DNA of 64,000 nt. It comes from Drosophila miranda (Eukaryota > Arthropoda > Insecta > Diptera > Drosophilidae). Positions 23,438-36,300 of this stretch are shown piece after piece (within the stretch, counting starts at the first letter, position 1; every line of letters begins with the position of its first letter). The stretch covers positions 30,507,657 through 30,571,656 of the forward strand of contig NC_046674.1 in NCBI RefSeq assembly GCF_003369915.1. Reading direction: 5' to 3'. Under the pieces are notes generated by a model, which did not search any database, was not told the origin of the DNA, and saw nothing but the letters and a program-made list of their open reading frames with translations. The position numbers were made by a program, and so were the translations under genes.

Positions 23438-25506
23438 CCACTCGCTGAGCGATCTGTCCGGTGGTGGTATAGATTGTGGCCGTCTGCTGACAATCTGAAA
23501 TTGGAAATCAATTATAATGCATATCAGCTCCAACTTTCTCCCCGCACCCTTCGCGGTACTGTGAGCGAGTGCTGCAAGTGTGTGTGTGCCGAAGTGTGCG
23601 GTCGTGCCTTACATAATTTATTGTGTGTAAATAATCAGACAAGTGTCTCACAAAACACAAACCCCAATCACAATTGTTTTGCGTTATCTTCAAGCCAAAT
23701 TACATCACATTCGCAGCCTGGAACCGACCAAGCGCACACACACGTACGCTCACTCGTAGATACACGTGCGTGTATGGATAGTTACATACACATTTAACTC
23801 GCTGAGGCTTCCGTTGTTGACCGGGTCTACACGTCTACAACCATTGCTGATGTTGTTAATGGTTGTGAGTAATAAATAAGTCTAATAAGCTAAACGTCCA
23901 CAGATGGACAGCTGTAAGAGAGAGATAGCATGTACGATATTTGCTACTAAAAGAATTGATTTTTGCCAGTGCTGGACAACCTCTATCAATTGCTCTTGCT
24001 GAATTGAAATACTAACGTGACATCGATAGGTAACGATAGTTGCGTTAACTCAATAACTAATATCAGTAGCCATAGGGTAATCCAATAAAAGCAGCCAGTT
24101 AAGTAGAAAATTGATTCATTAGTCGTATTAAATTATGTGGGCAGGGCTGAGAGATCTATCTGGCTAGTAATATTCGATGGAATATCAAAAACGAGGAATA
24201 TGTATAAAAGAAAATGACGTCGTCAGTATATTTACGATATACTTTTAAAATGAGACGGTACATTTTGGTACCACCACGTCTAGCTCACACACGCAATTTT
24301 TATACCTTTCATAGTATTTTCTAGTATTTTCCAGTATCTTTTAAGATGGACTCATGGACTGACCCTCTTGTCCAATGCACCAATGTAGAAACCGTGTAGA
24401 AATGACCCTTAGAGCCATGTCCCAGGCCACATCGAATACTTATTCGTGACCAGCATCGAATTCCTGATCGTTTGCCAACAAAATCTAAATTGTTTCAAAA
24501 ATTTCGGAAAAAAGTCATGTCAAAAAGTGCATAACGGAGGTTTTTCACACGGGCGCTTACAGGGGGCTTATATGAAATTGTTAACTAGCGCATTTCGATG
24601 GGAATCTGCAAAGAAAAAATTTAGATGCGTGTCGCACCTTTAATACTCTCATGAAATATTCTTAAAATTATTCTACATAATTAAATTATGAAATATCTTA
24701 TGTACATACATACATACATATGTACACATAAATATATCCGTTCATTACATTCGTATATTGCCTGAGGGTATTCCACATAACAGTTGTCTTGATGTTATGT
24801 GGCAAGCTTTTTTAAAAAGACAAGTTCGTTGTATGAAATGTCACATCTATATATTGTATGGTTAGTGTAAATTGGCTATTTTATTGACAATAATAAAAAA
24901 TCCATGTATGTACCAAACCGGACTCCCTTAAAAATTTCAGCAGCTCTGTTTTGAATTTGATTTGGCCTTGGCTGCATACAATTTGCTGGAGTTTCTCTCG
25001 CTTAGTTTCCTGGTGCTCGTCCTATAACAATAACAAAATACTAGAGCTGCAGTTGATCTGTCCTGGTCGAACTTATCAGAACTATTCCGGAACCCCGCAA
25101 AAGTTCTGAGTATTATCATGCCAAATGTGTATAGCGAGATTTTCCACCTCAGCAGTCTACTTCAACATGCGTGTATTGTTTTTTTATTTAATAGATGCAA
25201 AATAGTAATCATAAGCAAAACAAATACATACCTACATACATATGTAGATTAATTACACTTAGTAACGCAAATTTTTACTCTTTCCATTTTATATTACTTC
25301 TGGTTTATTTTGGTTTCTTTTTTGTTACGAACAATTTGAATATTTGATTTTAGTATATTTTGTAAAAAAGGGTGTATTTCGAGCAACGAAATTTAACGGT
25401 AAATTGCTGCAATATTCGGTTTTGTCAAACGGCTGCGACTTAGGCGTTTATCCAAAAATGTTTACAAACGATACCTTTAACGAAGCCTAATTAATGTACC
25501 TATGCA
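23438..25506. other. gene-free stretch upstream of FAD synthase
   Basis: Contains the probable 5' UTR exon and promoter of the FAD synthase gene (23498-23800). Beyond that it is AT-rich DNA with short CATA/TACA repeats (24700-24730, 25220-25250) and no supported gene. Confidence 0.4.
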
Positions 25507-26381
25507 AAAACGAGGGGGAACGTTGTGAGGTGCTTCTGCGACCGCAACTCTACATTTATACCCGATACTTATGTAGTAAGTATGGCTACATTGAGCGACT
25601 ATGTGTGCGTGCGGGAGAGACGGAAAACGTGTCGGAACATGTCGTTCTATAATGACTATAATAATGGTGCGGTCTGATCAAGATTCGGCAATCTGGTAGA
25701 TATGGTCATTCTCTATGATTGTGCGTTTTTAGTTTTCTCTTATCTTCAATATTGTTGATGCCACAGATTTTCGTCGTTTGTGGGGGCGGAAGGGTGGTGA
25801 CATAAGTGCGGATACCAAATTTTGTTGCTCTAATCTTAATAGGCTCTGAGATCTGTGGATGCCACACATTTTCGTTCTTTGCGGGGGCGGAAGGGGGTGG
25901 GGCGAATTTTTGAAATAAACTTGTGCAGGTTCAATAGCACAGGAGTGATGAAACCTAATTTGGTTGCTCTAGCTCTTATAGTCTCTGAGATCTAGCCGCT
26001 CACTTTTTGCGATATGTAAAACAGCCCATGAAACGTGTGTGTTTTTTGTTTTCTCGTATCTTTGAAATTGTGGATGCCACAGATTTTTTGTGGAAGCGTA
26101 AGTGGGCGGGGCGATGTTTTGAAATAAATTTGTAACAGTGACATATCACAGAAGTTTGGATACAAAATGTCGTTGCTCTAGCTCTTATAGTCTCTGAACA
26201 CTAGGCGCTCATAGGGACGGACAGACAGACACGGCTCAATCGACTCGGCTATTGATGCTGATCAAGAATATAAGTATATACTTTATGGGGTCGGAAACGC
26301 TTCCTTCTGGACTTTACACACATCCATTTTCACCACAAATCTAATATACCCCTATACTCATTTTGAGTATCGGGTATAAAA
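25507..26381 (-). mobile_element. DINE-1/INE-1 Helentron-type element, copy B (diverged)
   Basis: The hairpin end is at the left (AACGAGGGGGAACGTTGTGAG), and the inverted-repeat end ACTCATTTTGAGTATCGGGTATA at the right (26357-26379). The internal modules, the core and a very short (GGAC)n remnant (26217-26230) are present. It differs from the other copies throughout ('gaggtgcttctgcgacc' in the hairpin, a different central segment), so it is an older insertion or a third subtype. It lies between the FAD synthase and MADF-BESS genes. Confidence 0.85.
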
Positions 26382-26872
26382 ATATGAAAGCACAAGAAAT
26401 AATGCTTTTTATTCTTCTTGAGTTTTAAATGTCCAAATTTGGGCAAAAATTAACAGGAAAAAATGATCAATTTCCAATTTGAAAGCTTAATATTTTCCAG
26501 ATGGTAAGCTGAAGCTACAAAGCGTTTTTAGCAGCATTTATCAGCTTTTCAGAATTACAAAAGTTATTGAACTTTTGTTGTCTAGTATGACTCGACTAGG
26601 TAGAAATTAAATTGTAACAGAAAATGGTCAGTCGTCCAACACTAAAAGATGATTCCGGTAATCGATAGTCATCGATACTCGCTTTGCGCTATCAACTCTC
26701 ATTGTGATCACATCTGTACCCGCGCATTCAAATGTGGTGTTCAAAAATAATTTTATATGCATGAATTACAGGCTTTATTTCACATATAAAAAAGACAATG
26801 CAAATACACGCTAGCTATACACAGACACATAACAAATGGGCACTATTGGTGTTGCTCCAAGTCCCAACTCCA
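26382..26872. other. 3' region of the MADF-BESS gene
   Basis: AT-rich spacer. A minus-strand AATAAA at 26779-26774 lies about 95 bp past the stop codon and is a good candidate polyadenylation signal. Two CGATA motifs lie at 26658-26678. Confidence 0.5.
26774..26779 (-). terminator. candidate poly(A) signal of the MADF-BESS gene
   Basis: AATAAA on the minus strand about 95 bp past the TGA. Confidence 0.6.
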
Positions 26873-28304
26873 TCATACGTCGACATTGTCCAGGACATTG
26901 TCGATGAGGCCGACAACCTTCTGGCGAAAGCGCCGATTCTGCTTGCCGCTCATCTCCTTCAGGTAGGGGTGCAGGCTAATCAAAAAGGAGTAGTCCGCAT
27001 CGGGTCCTGGTGCCGCTGATGGGCCTTGTCCTGTTGCTGGGGGCGGTGTAGGCATGGCCGGTGCCGGGGTGGCCACCCGGGGGGGTTGCGGCGGTGGCGT
27101 CGACAGCTTTTGGTGGGCCAACAGCCCGTTGTCGTTGCTGTGATGATGACTACTGCCCTTGAGCCAGTGAGCTAGCTCCGTCCAGTTGTTCATGTTGTGG
27201 TGCCTTAAAGCGGCAGCCATTGTGGCCGGTAGCGTCACCAACGATTGGTGGGCCACAATTTTGTCGCTCTGTTGTTGGGTTTGTGGCTGGGTGTGCGGAT
27301 GCTGCTGCTGCTCCACCTTGATCGACTGCAATCGCAGGGGCAAGCAGGATGTGGGCGAGTGCGTGACATGGTGCTTGTCCTCCTCCTCCGAAACCTGAAC
27401 ATCAAGCGGGAGGTGGCCCTCACCCTCACCCTCGCTCTCGCCGCTCTCTTTGGTTTCTTCCTCCTCCGTAACCTGCCCAACCATTCGCAAGTGACCCACT
27501 CCGGCCAGAAAGGTGGCCGCTGTCGATGTGCTGGGCTTGCGCAGCACCATCCCCGCTGTGGCCGGGCCTGCCGCCACTGCCACCTGCTTGTGCCCGGAAC
27601 GCGACTTTGTGTAAGGTATCAAAAATTGAAGGTACTTGGACAGGTAGTATTTACGCTTGCCGCGTCCCGTCTGAGTGCGGGCTAGCTTCAGGGAGCGCAG
27701 GAAGCTGCTCCGAATGGTGCGCCAGCGCTCGCGGCAGTTGCGTACTGCGGGAAAGAGGAAGAAAATAACATGAACAAAAGAACAGTTACTACTTGCACTC
27801 CCAGAGGCTATTGATCAGCGATGGCTGTTGTGCTGTAGGGTATGCGACTTGTGCAGCAATTGCTGAAAACCCAATTGTCGGCGGACCCCGCGGCAGAGCA
27901 ACAACTAATTGCATGCAAACGCTGTGCGACACAGTGACACACCTACACACAAGCCGCATTGAAATCGCAGCGCACTCACACCGAAGCAGCAAAAAGCTTG
28001 CATCACACACACACATACGGACACACACCAGCAAGAGGCAAATGAGCACGCAATTGAAACCAACAAAAAAAAAAAACGCAAAAATGAAAATGAAATTTGA
28101 TTATAGTTGAAATGAATGATCAGCAATTATCAGGTGGTGGTGGCCAGTACCCGTGTCCTTGATTTCGTTGGCCACATGCTGCCAAGCGCGCTGCACCTCC
28201 TCCTTCTTGCTGTAGCCGGGATGCGTGTAGTTCCACAGACAGGCCTGGCTCTCCACGAGCTGAACGAATTTCACATTGAATACGGGATCGTCCTTACGGG
28301 CCAT
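26873..28304 (-). CDS. MADF-BESS domain transcriptional regulator
   Basis: There are two exons: 28304-28151 and 27744-26873, with an intron at 27745-28150 (406 bp; ACACGG|GTACTG, acceptor TTTCCCGCAG), giving 341 residues. The N-terminal MADF domain (Myb/SANT-like DNA-binding, about residues 8-100) starts FVQLVESQACLWNYTHPGY and crosses the splice as VRNCRERWRTIRSSFLRSL, then GKRKYYLSKYLQFLIPYTK. The middle is low-complexity: acidic (EEEETKESGESEGEGEG), Gln/His-rich, then Pro/Ala-rich. The BESS motif, used for protein interaction, is near the C-terminus (DADYSFLISLHPYLKEMSG to about residue 335). The D. melanogaster counterpart may be CG4404 (from memory, not checked). Regulation and targets are unknown. 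Confidence 0.92.
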
Positions 28305-29242
28305 TCTGCAGCTTTACAGCACTGTCGTGACACCGTTATCTCTCGCGGTCAAGCACATCACTTCATAACCACGCACACACAGTGGAACTCACAGTATAAC
28401 GGACAGAGTTTCGCGCGCGCCAAATTGCAATCTGCAATATTCGCGACAATCGGCAAAATGGTGGGCAAAGGAGCAGCGTATGAGGCGAGGCGACAACTGG
28501 TCGCACCGAAAGCGCAACGAAAACTGAGCGTGAAAAGCTGATTGTGGGGGAGGGGAGCGGAAACAAAAGCTGCAGTGCACACATTTTATGCTGTGTGTTT
28601 TTGCAAAAGCAACAATGAGCCAACAGCTGCAATGCAATAAAAATTGTATAAGCGTTGTGGTGGGGGGAAGTGGGGAAGGGGCTGTGTAGAGTGGCGAAAA
28701 TCAAACGGGCGTCAGCTGCAACGTTGTGTGTGTAACGTGAGTAACGAGGAAAGTGGGCAGTGGTGTTGGTGTTGACAAAAAGCGATAAAAGCTTCGGCGA
28801 TGACGTCACAGGCTGCATTTGTTGCATGCTATGTAAACAGAGAAAAGAAGAGAGATAGATAACTTTAATCATTATTGATGCGCTGCCATGTGCTGTCGGA
28901 CTGTGCGGCGAGCTAATCGCAACTCAATCAGTAATATGTGTTGTCAGTGCATCAAAAATGCATGAGAACTCATTTCTTGTGCCGATCGCATTTACTTTTT
29001 GCAATTCAAACGTCTTAATAAACGTAAAAAAGCTGGTAGAAGTTAGTGTTTGCGTTGGCGGTTAGCAAGAAAAATGTTTATTCAATTCAATTTGTATGTT
29101 AACGAATTTTTGTTTTACGATCCAGGTGCACCTCCTATCGATGTATCGATAAGTGAGTGAGTTCTGCGCCTTCCAACACTGCTGTGAAACCGCATATGTA
29201 ACCAAAATTTTGTTATTTTTCACTTTAAAGTGTATAAAAACC
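28305..29242. promoter_or_regulatory. intergenic region between divergent MADF-BESS and mRpL49 genes
   Basis: The two genes are transcribed away from each other across about 940 bp. The region holds a TATCGATA (DRE) octamer at 29144-29151 near mRpL49. Frames seen here overlap on both strands and are not supported as genes. Confidence 0.5.
29144..29151 (+). promoter_or_regulatory. DRE site (TATCGATA) upstream of mRpL49
   Basis: Exact TATCGATA about 90 bp before the start codon, where housekeeping fly promoters commonly bind DREF. Confidence 0.6.
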
Positions 29243-29847
29243 ATGTCAGCTACCACGAAACTCTTGCTGGGCAGTGTTCTCTGCCAAAAACTGGGCAAGG
29301 TGAGGGTAAGTGCCTACCATTTCGATGAATCCGGAGAATTCATTGCCATCCACCTCTTCTCCAGCTTACACGCTCCATGCACACGCACCCCGCACTCTTG
29401 TCCAGCTTTCGCTCGTCCAAGGAGGTTCAGAGCCTAGAACAGTACCTCGAGGTGGAGCCCATTGAGAACGCGGCTGCCTGGAAGTTTGTGGAACGCCTGC
29501 TGCCGCCCCCTACTGTTCCCCGGCCGGTGGCTAAGGCGGATTACCCATCCGGGTGGCAGCCACAGAAGTCGGATGGCTCGGACAGCAGTTATTTTGTGGC
29601 CCGCACCAAGAATCACATGGTGCCCGTATACTTACATACCTGTTTCCGTGGCCAACGTCGCATTACGGTGGTGCGTCGCGTCCAGGGCGACATTTGGGCC
29701 CTAGAGAAAGATCTGCGTTCCGTGGTGGAGCAGGCGCGCAATGGAAAACTCTGCGCCTCACGCGTCAACGAGCTCAGCGGCCAGATACACATTCACGGCG
29801 ACTATGTGGATATCTTGCGTGAGCACCTCAAGGCCAAGGGCTTCTGA
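29243..29847 (+). CDS. mRpL49: mitochondrial ribosomal protein mL49
   Basis: Large-subunit mitoribosome protein of the IMG2/mL49 family. There are two exons: 29243-29305 and 29365-29847, with an intron at 29306-29364 (59 bp), giving 181 residues; human mL49 is slightly shorter. The donor could be AAG|GTGAGG (29299) or AGG|GTAAGTG (29305). Both keep the frame; I prefer the second because it is nearer consensus, and the choice changes only Val-Arg. The N-terminus [19 protein letters not shown] has the basic, amphipathic look of a mitochondrial presequence. The conserved core includes [48 protein letters not shown] and the C-terminal [21 protein letters not shown] poly(A) signal follows at 29876. 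Confidence 0.95.
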
Positions 29848-29875
29848 CTAAACTGTTTTTTTTTAATACTATAGA

Positions 29876-29881
29876 AATAAA
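29876..29881 (+). terminator. mRpL49: poly(A) signal of mRpL49
   Basis: AATAAA 29 bp after the stop codon. Confidence 0.75.
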
Positions 29882-30033
29882 CCAATGCTTTTTTATATGG
29901 ATATTTGAAGGTGTTGCACATGCAAGTGAAAATGATGGGATCGTAGGTGCTACACATTTTACCCTTTATGAATCGAAAGGCATTGCGACTTATAGAAAAT
30001 CTGCAGTACCATACACACAATAATTGCAGATAA

Positions 30034-30039
30034 TTTATT
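30034..30039 (-). terminator. Brms1: candidate poly(A) signal of Brms1
   Basis: AATAAA on the minus strand about 350 bp beyond the Brms1 stop. The convergent mRpL49 and Brms1 transcripts end about 150 bp apart or overlap. Confidence 0.4.
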
Positions 30040-30387
30040 TGCTTAAACGTTTAGCATAAATTACATCAAGGGTTCGGCTTGTTGCAGTGGAAATTTACAT
30101 TGAGAGTGCGAACTGTGCCTTAAACTACATCTAGCTATTTAGGAGATGATGTGGGGGGCACGTGCTGTGACTGGGGACTTAGCACGTGGAACGACACGAC
30201 TCCAGTCTAGCGTCTCCCGTCATGGATCACCGCAGTGGGAGAAGGCGGGATAGCGGGTCGAGGAGAGGGGCGGTGTTGATGGTGGTGTCGATAGGGAGAA
30301 GCTCTGTTGTTGCTTCTGCCGTTGCAGCTGCTGCTGCCTCTGCCACCGTCAGGTACGCATGGGGGCACAAGCAGCAGTCCCCCACCG

Positions 30388-31351
30388 CTATCCACTGGCA
30401 CCGGCCATTGCCGGGACACCGCCACTGAGAGCAGAGAGACCCATGCCCACAGTGGGTCCACCACCCCCTAGTACACTTGTCCCCGACGTGGGTGCTACCG
30501 GACCCGATGAAGTGGTGGTAGAGGTGCGCTTGAGCGCTTTCCTGATGATCGTCCAGTCCTCCATGATGTCCTCCTCGCGCAGCATATAGACCACATAGGG
30601 ACCTGTGACTGTGACGGCCTTCTTGCGCCCTGGCCCCCGCACCTTGCTCTGTCGCTTGTCCGTGCCCCAGTCGGCCCAGGAGATGTCCACGTTATGACGA
30701 TCCTCTTCCAGGCGGCGTATCCGCTCCAGAAGTTCCTCTCGCAGGTTGTCTCCCGCCATGTGCTTCTCGCTCTACATCGGAATAGGAGAGATCTAGATAG
30801 AGGATTTTTGGCGGGAAAATATGGTATCGATTTACCTCCAAGTGCTGGACGCATGCCTGCTCCTCGGACAGGAACTTGTGTTCGATATTCTGCAGACGAA
30901 ATCTTCGAAGCACATCGGCAACCTCGATGCGTGTTCGGTAGACCTTTTCGAGGTCTCTCTGGGGATGCACAAACTCCTCGGAACGGCCGGAACGGACCTC
31001 AGCTAGTTGGCTTTCGATCCAGGTGATGCGTTCAAAGTAATATTGCTCACGAAGCGTATTGAACTGCCGCTCTAGACTCACTGTGGATAGCGAATGAGAG
31101 GGCTTTGTTAGCAGGGAATGATAGAGGATGGATGGGCTCTACTGGGGGACATGATTCTTACGCATATCCTCAATGTGTTCGGCTCGGATGCGCTCAATAT
31201 CACTGGAATCCATCTCGGAGGAGTCATCGGAGTCGATTTCGTTGTTCTCCTCTTCGTCGGAGGAGTCACGGCCCTGGCTGGAGTTGGAGCGCTCCGACTC
31301 TGCCCCAGAGACGTCCCCTTCTCCGTCGGAATCACCATTTTTCACTGGCAT
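30388..31351 (-). CDS. Brms1: Brms1/Sds3-family subunit of Sin3-HDAC complex
   Basis: Nuclear co-repressor subunit related to BRMS1, BRMS1L and Sds3. There are three exons: 31351-31162, 31080-30836 and 30771-30388, with introns of 81 and 64 bp, giving 272 residues. Exon 1 encodes a very acidic N-terminus (SDEEENNEIDSDDSSEMDSS). The coiled-coil Sds3-like region crosses the first junction (EDM-LSLERQFNTLREQYYFER) and continues through QNIEHKFLSEEQACVQHLE. Exon 3 gives ELLERIRRLEEDRHNVDISW and GPYVVYMLREEDIMEDWTII, both close to vertebrate BRMS1. The tail is Pro/Gly/Thr-rich. The start at 31351 (MPVKNGDSDGEG) is the first ATG. It is convergent with mRpL49 and divergent from the YIPF gene. Confidence 0.94.
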
Positions 31352-32068
31352 TTTCCTGTTTGTTTAGAGTGTTTTGGGAGTACGATCAGAACTTGCGCTC
31401 GTAGGGTGCACTATTTCTGTTTTTCCGCTGAAATACTAAAATTAGTAAACAATTTTGTGAAATCTGATGGAAACTTCTGCGATTATTGTGCAGAAGCAAA
31501 AAAGTGTTGGATAACGCTAAGTTATGGCCCCAGTACTGTGCAGCATCATATTGCTATCTCAGTGATGCCAACAATTACTGCGATAAAATGACAAAAGTAT
31601 TACGTGACTAGCGGAAAATATCCCGAAACGATATATTTTGATTTAGAGTTAGGAAAATATGTAGTTGATTATATGAGTATGGAATATAAAATTTATCAAC
31701 ATATTTATATATCATTGAACTAAATAGTATTATATATTTAAAAATTATAAATTCAAGTGCAAAAGAACAAGCCATTTTTCTATTTTATGTTATATATAAA
31801 GTTTTTAGATAATATTTATAGTGATTTATGTTTCTATTCATGTTTTATGTATGTACTGTATATACTATAACTGTAAAACCATCTTATAGGCATCCAGCCA
31901 AATTATCATCACTAATAACCAGCAGCTGATAGGGCTGCCAACACTCACAGTGGACTGCCAACTAGCGAAAATTATCGATACCTGGGACAGATAGCCTTTG
32001 GACAACAGCGCAGTGGAAAATACGTGTAATATTTACCAAAACCCCGATTTCGTAGAGCATCCAGCGAT
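31352..32068. promoter_or_regulatory. divergent promoter region, Brms1 / YIPF1-2-like
   Basis: About 720 bp separates the two start codons. An exact TATCGATA lies at 31973-31980, with a CAGCTGATAGGGCTGCCA segment at about 31923-31940. The middle is AT-rich. Confidence 0.55.
31973..31980 (+). promoter_or_regulatory. DRE site (TATCGATA) upstream of YIPF1/2-like gene
   Basis: Exact octamer about 90 bp before the start codon, the same spacing as the DRE before mRpL49. Confidence 0.6.
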
Positions 32069-33374
32069 ATGGAGACACCGACTGCAGACGATTTGCTACA
32101 GTTTCGCGACTATAACGCCACAAGCGCAACTAACAGCGGCACACCAGCGCAAATCAATGTTAACTCGCCAACACACGCATCAGGCGGCGGGGGTGGTGGC
32201 ATTGGTAGTGGATTCGTTGGAGCTGGCGGCAGTAGCAGTGCACAACGTCAACGCGGTGATCCTCTGGCCGATCTTATATACGATATGAGCACTTCCGCAC
32301 AGGCCATGGCTGGCGGTGGAGCCACCAATCTCCAGAACGCCCCCATCGATGGATCTGGAGGTGCTGGTAGTGGCGGCGGCTCTGGCGCACGCCTATCCTT
32401 CCTGACCATCGAGTACTATCAGCAGTTCTTCAACGTGGACACCTACATGGTATTGGAGCGCATTGCCAACTCGATGATACCCAAGCGGGCGGCTGGCAAT
32501 TATCTACGCATGAACATTGGCGAGAATCCCGACCTCTATGGTCCCTTCTGGATAACAGTCACGCTGGTGAGTGTCGCAGCAGCCATGTGAGCCGAGCCAG
32601 TTGACCATACTATATAAAAACCATATATGTTCAACCCGCAGATCTTCTCGATTGCCATCAGCGGCAACATAGCCAGCTACTTGCATCATGCCAGCGATGG
32701 GTACCACTGGCACTACAACTTCCACCTGGTCTCGTACGCGGCCACGTGCATCTTTCTTTATGCCAACATCTTGCCGGTTATACTCTGGGCCCTCTTTAAG
32801 TACAGCCTGAAGCCGATCGATGATGCCGATGCTGTCGAAACGGATAGCGTAAGTGCTCTATCCCGCTCTAGTTCACATTCATACGTGTGCATCCATCTCT
32901 TTCTTTCTGGCGCTTCCTGAGGCAGGCCACCTACACGCCCACCCTGCTATCCCTGATGTGCATTTACGGCTACAGCTTGGCCATCTACATACCCGTCTCC
33001 ATCCTCTGGGTGATTAATGTAAGTGCTTGCCACTTATCCACTGGAAAAGATTTTTTTTCATTCTTGATTCTTTTTGATTGCAGATCTCCCTGCTCCAGTG
33101 GCTGCTAGTCATCACCGCAGCCCTGCTGTCGGGCACCGTTCTAATTGCCGTGCTGACACCAGCCCTGCGCAACTCCCAGTTCTCACTGTTTCTCATCATT
33201 GGGATCCTCAGTGCCCACATCGTGTTGGCTGCTGGATTTATGCTGTACTTCTTTCACAATCCCCCCGACTCGCCAGGGACCATGCCCATGCCCACAGCTG
33301 CACCGGCTCCATCTGTCCTCAAGGTCGTCACCCAGGCTGCAAAGGCCGTGCTGCCGGGTAACCGAACCCGTTAA
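32069..33374 (+). CDS. YIPF1/YIPF2-like Yip1-domain Golgi membrane protein
   Basis: There are four exons: 32069-32566, 32642-32848, 32926-33018 and 33084-33374. All junctions are phase 0 with good sites (CTG|GTGAGT, AGC|GTAAGT, AAT|GTAAGT). The product has 362 residues, longer than human YIPF1/2 because of a Gly/Ser/Ala-rich N-terminal linker. It starts METPTADDLLQFRDY, the family N-terminus. After the linker come SFLTIEYYQQFFNVDTYMVL and NPDLYGPFWI, then five predicted membrane spans: IFSIAISGNIASYL, the ATCIFLYANILPVILWAL span, LLSLMCIYGYSLAIYIPVSI, LLVITAALLSGTVLIAVL and FLIIGILSAHIVLAAGFML. Yip1-family proteins act in ER-Golgi trafficking with Rab GTPases. A poly(A) signal lies at 33648. 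Confidence 0.94.
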
Positions 33375-36300
33375 AATTCATTCCACGAAATCAAAAAGTC
33401 GTTTGTTTTAAACTAAGTTGTCTGCCATATTGGACGTTGTACTAGCTGAAATATCTGGATCAGGCCCGACTGCTCTCTCTCTCTCCCCTCAGGCATGAGC
33501 TTCCAGGATTCATTGAGAATGTAGTACAAATGTTGTTCTCCAATCCTTGATAATCATTCCATGATGGACAGGCAGCATCTGGGTCTTTAAGACTTTCGTT
33601 ATGGGCTCTGTATTGACTTCTTTAACATTTGGCGACTGTATATTGATAATAAATTAGAGATATTTAGAAGTATGTACGTGTATGTGTCATACCAAGAAAA
33701 AAAAATTCCAAGAAGTTTATTAAAAAATTTTGTCACGCTCGACAAATTCGCAAGCATCTTGACGTTTCAAAAGTTGAACTAGATTTCGTGGAAAATATGG
33801 GTATCTTATTAAAGTTATTTTAAAGATACGGCATAAGAAAGGATAAGAATCATTTGTTACAGTGGAATTAGATCTGACCCTTGTTCAACTCTAAATCGAG
33901 ACATTTCTCAAAGAAAATTAATTGAGTTTAAGGGATAATAGAACTAAATATGACTGATTGATAGGAATAGTAGTAGCTCTGTCTGGTATAAGCCCTTAAA
34001 CGCTTGAGCAAGTCATAGGAGGGATCGGAGTTGTTGACTTTCCCCATTCCTGCGCTGATTTCATATGGTTCTTGTGCATTTATATTTCTTTAAGCAAATT
34101 TCTTCACATCCTACTTCCCAAATCTCCCAAGACATCCCAATATCCATATGGAGACTGCGAGTGCCTCCAGAGTGGGGAAGAGGACAAGGTGAAAGCTGAT
34201 GATTCGTTTTGGCTGTAGGTGGGTTTTCTGTTGTTTTTTGGGTGTGGGTTTTGGTTGGGTTGGGTGGTTGTACGCTTGGCTGGCTGAATGAATTTTTAGT
34301 CATGCGTTTTTTGGTGGTAGTGTCGACACACACAGACATACATATGTATGTACATGTATCCTTGTATGTACTATGTACATTGAACGAACATTTTGGATGC
34401 CTCGAGGGCTTCTGGTTTTCTGTTGTTTTGTTTCCCATTCTCAGTGCCTCTCTTGCGTTGTTGTTTCGAGCATGCTTTTACCGAATTTCATGCGCTTGGC
34501 TTATTTATTCGAGCAATGTGAGAATTATTTGTATAGGGCCGTGCCACGTCAGACATGCTGTCACAGGGTGATATTTTGGTAAGTATTTCAGCAAATGAGA
34601 GATGGTCAATGAAGGATGAGACCAAAAGCTTGATCTTGGGAAAGATTTATTGGTATATCTATATGCATATTGATAAGTGATATGATGATCAACCAAGGAT
34701 AAACTTTCGGTTTTTGGCTTAAGGATTCAACACTTTTAATCACTTTCACTTGCCGCTTTCTGATGTGATAGATCACCCTGTACATTCCGATTGGCTGGTG
34801 ATCCACGTACATAAATACATAGGAATGTTATATACAATACCACAGTTTATCTATATATGTATTTACATATCTATATATATATATATAGAGGGCCCTGCAC
34901 ACACGCACATTTAAAGAGAGAACATTTCTCAATTTCGAATGCAAATATGCCCATAACGCATCGTTAGATTTGTTCTTTTATACAGATATATGTATATATG
35001 CCTTTTATGCGTACCCCAGCCACTCCCACAGCCACACCCACACCAACAGTGCGAATGAGATGGGTATAAAGTGGGCAAGTGAGAGAGAACGATAGAGAGA
35101 AATTTTGCTTATGTTGATTTTCTCTACAAAAGCTGCACATCTGCAGTCCTCTCGCTGTGGGAATATATGCGTGTGTTTCCTATGTAAAATAAATTTATGT
35201 ATAAACATATACATACATATGTACTTAAACCTCCGTGGGTGCGTGTTTTTCTAGGTGTATGTTGATTTGTTTGGGGCATGCTGCATAGTTTGCGTATACA
35301 TCATATCAGCATCAGGACAATAATTATATGTATTTCCACCTGAATTTCGGGGGTTGCAGATGTGTAAAATACTTGAATACTTTGGAAAAATGAAAAGAAA
35401 CATATAAATTCATGCATAAAGTGCTTAGCATGACTATAAGTCTAGACTAGTCTAAAATAAACTTTCATTATGAATAATTCCGATTTTCTTTAATTTTCAT
35501 TTAAAGTGGAACCATTTTCAGAAATTCAAAGTTGTCAATGTTTTCCCTTTTCAATATAGGATACATCACGATAAAAAAATCGTCAAGTGATCGATAAACT
35601 ATGATTTCGCATGATCGCGTTCGATTATTCTATATTTTTGACATCAATTTTTGAGTTTAATAGCTTGTTTACACTAGGGCTGTGTCATGCGTCTTGCCGG
35701 AGACATAGTTTGGTTAACATAGGATAATCAGCGACCTAGTGGTGAAAAAGAGTTACGTAATTTAATCATAATTAATAAATTGAATCTGTAATTTTAATTT
35801 AAACTAATTGTGTCTTTAGATAAGACATTTTTGTGAACCCCTGAGACCACAAAAAAACACTGCTGGATATATGGGAGGAAAACATCGATGGTGTTCACGG
35901 TGTGAGGAAAGTCAAAAGAAATGACTGGAAATAATAACTAAAAATGAGCATTAAGCATTCATCGTGTTTCCTGTTGTTTGGCATAATTTTATTGATTGAT
36001 TATTGAACCTTGGGTGAATTCTTCGTCATTTAGCACATCAATCTATTCTTATTAAGCAATAAGTAGCGTATGGCAGTGTAAGCGCCTACTCTGCACCATT
36101 GCGTCTATTTCGATATCAATAGTAAACGCGGGGCAGTTTAAAAAGGCTATCTATTACTCTTCATTTTATTAAAAAATTCATCGATACTGGCTAATAGTTT
36201 GGATTTTCAGATTGGATGATTCTTTGCATTTGCTTATCTTTAATACTTATGAATCACTTAATGTGAAGATACAACCAGAATTTGTTTTTATATACTCCTA

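Noticed and set aside
27186..27768. Plus-strand frames opposite the MADF-BESS exon
   Set aside because: Antisense shadows of a GC-rich coding exon.
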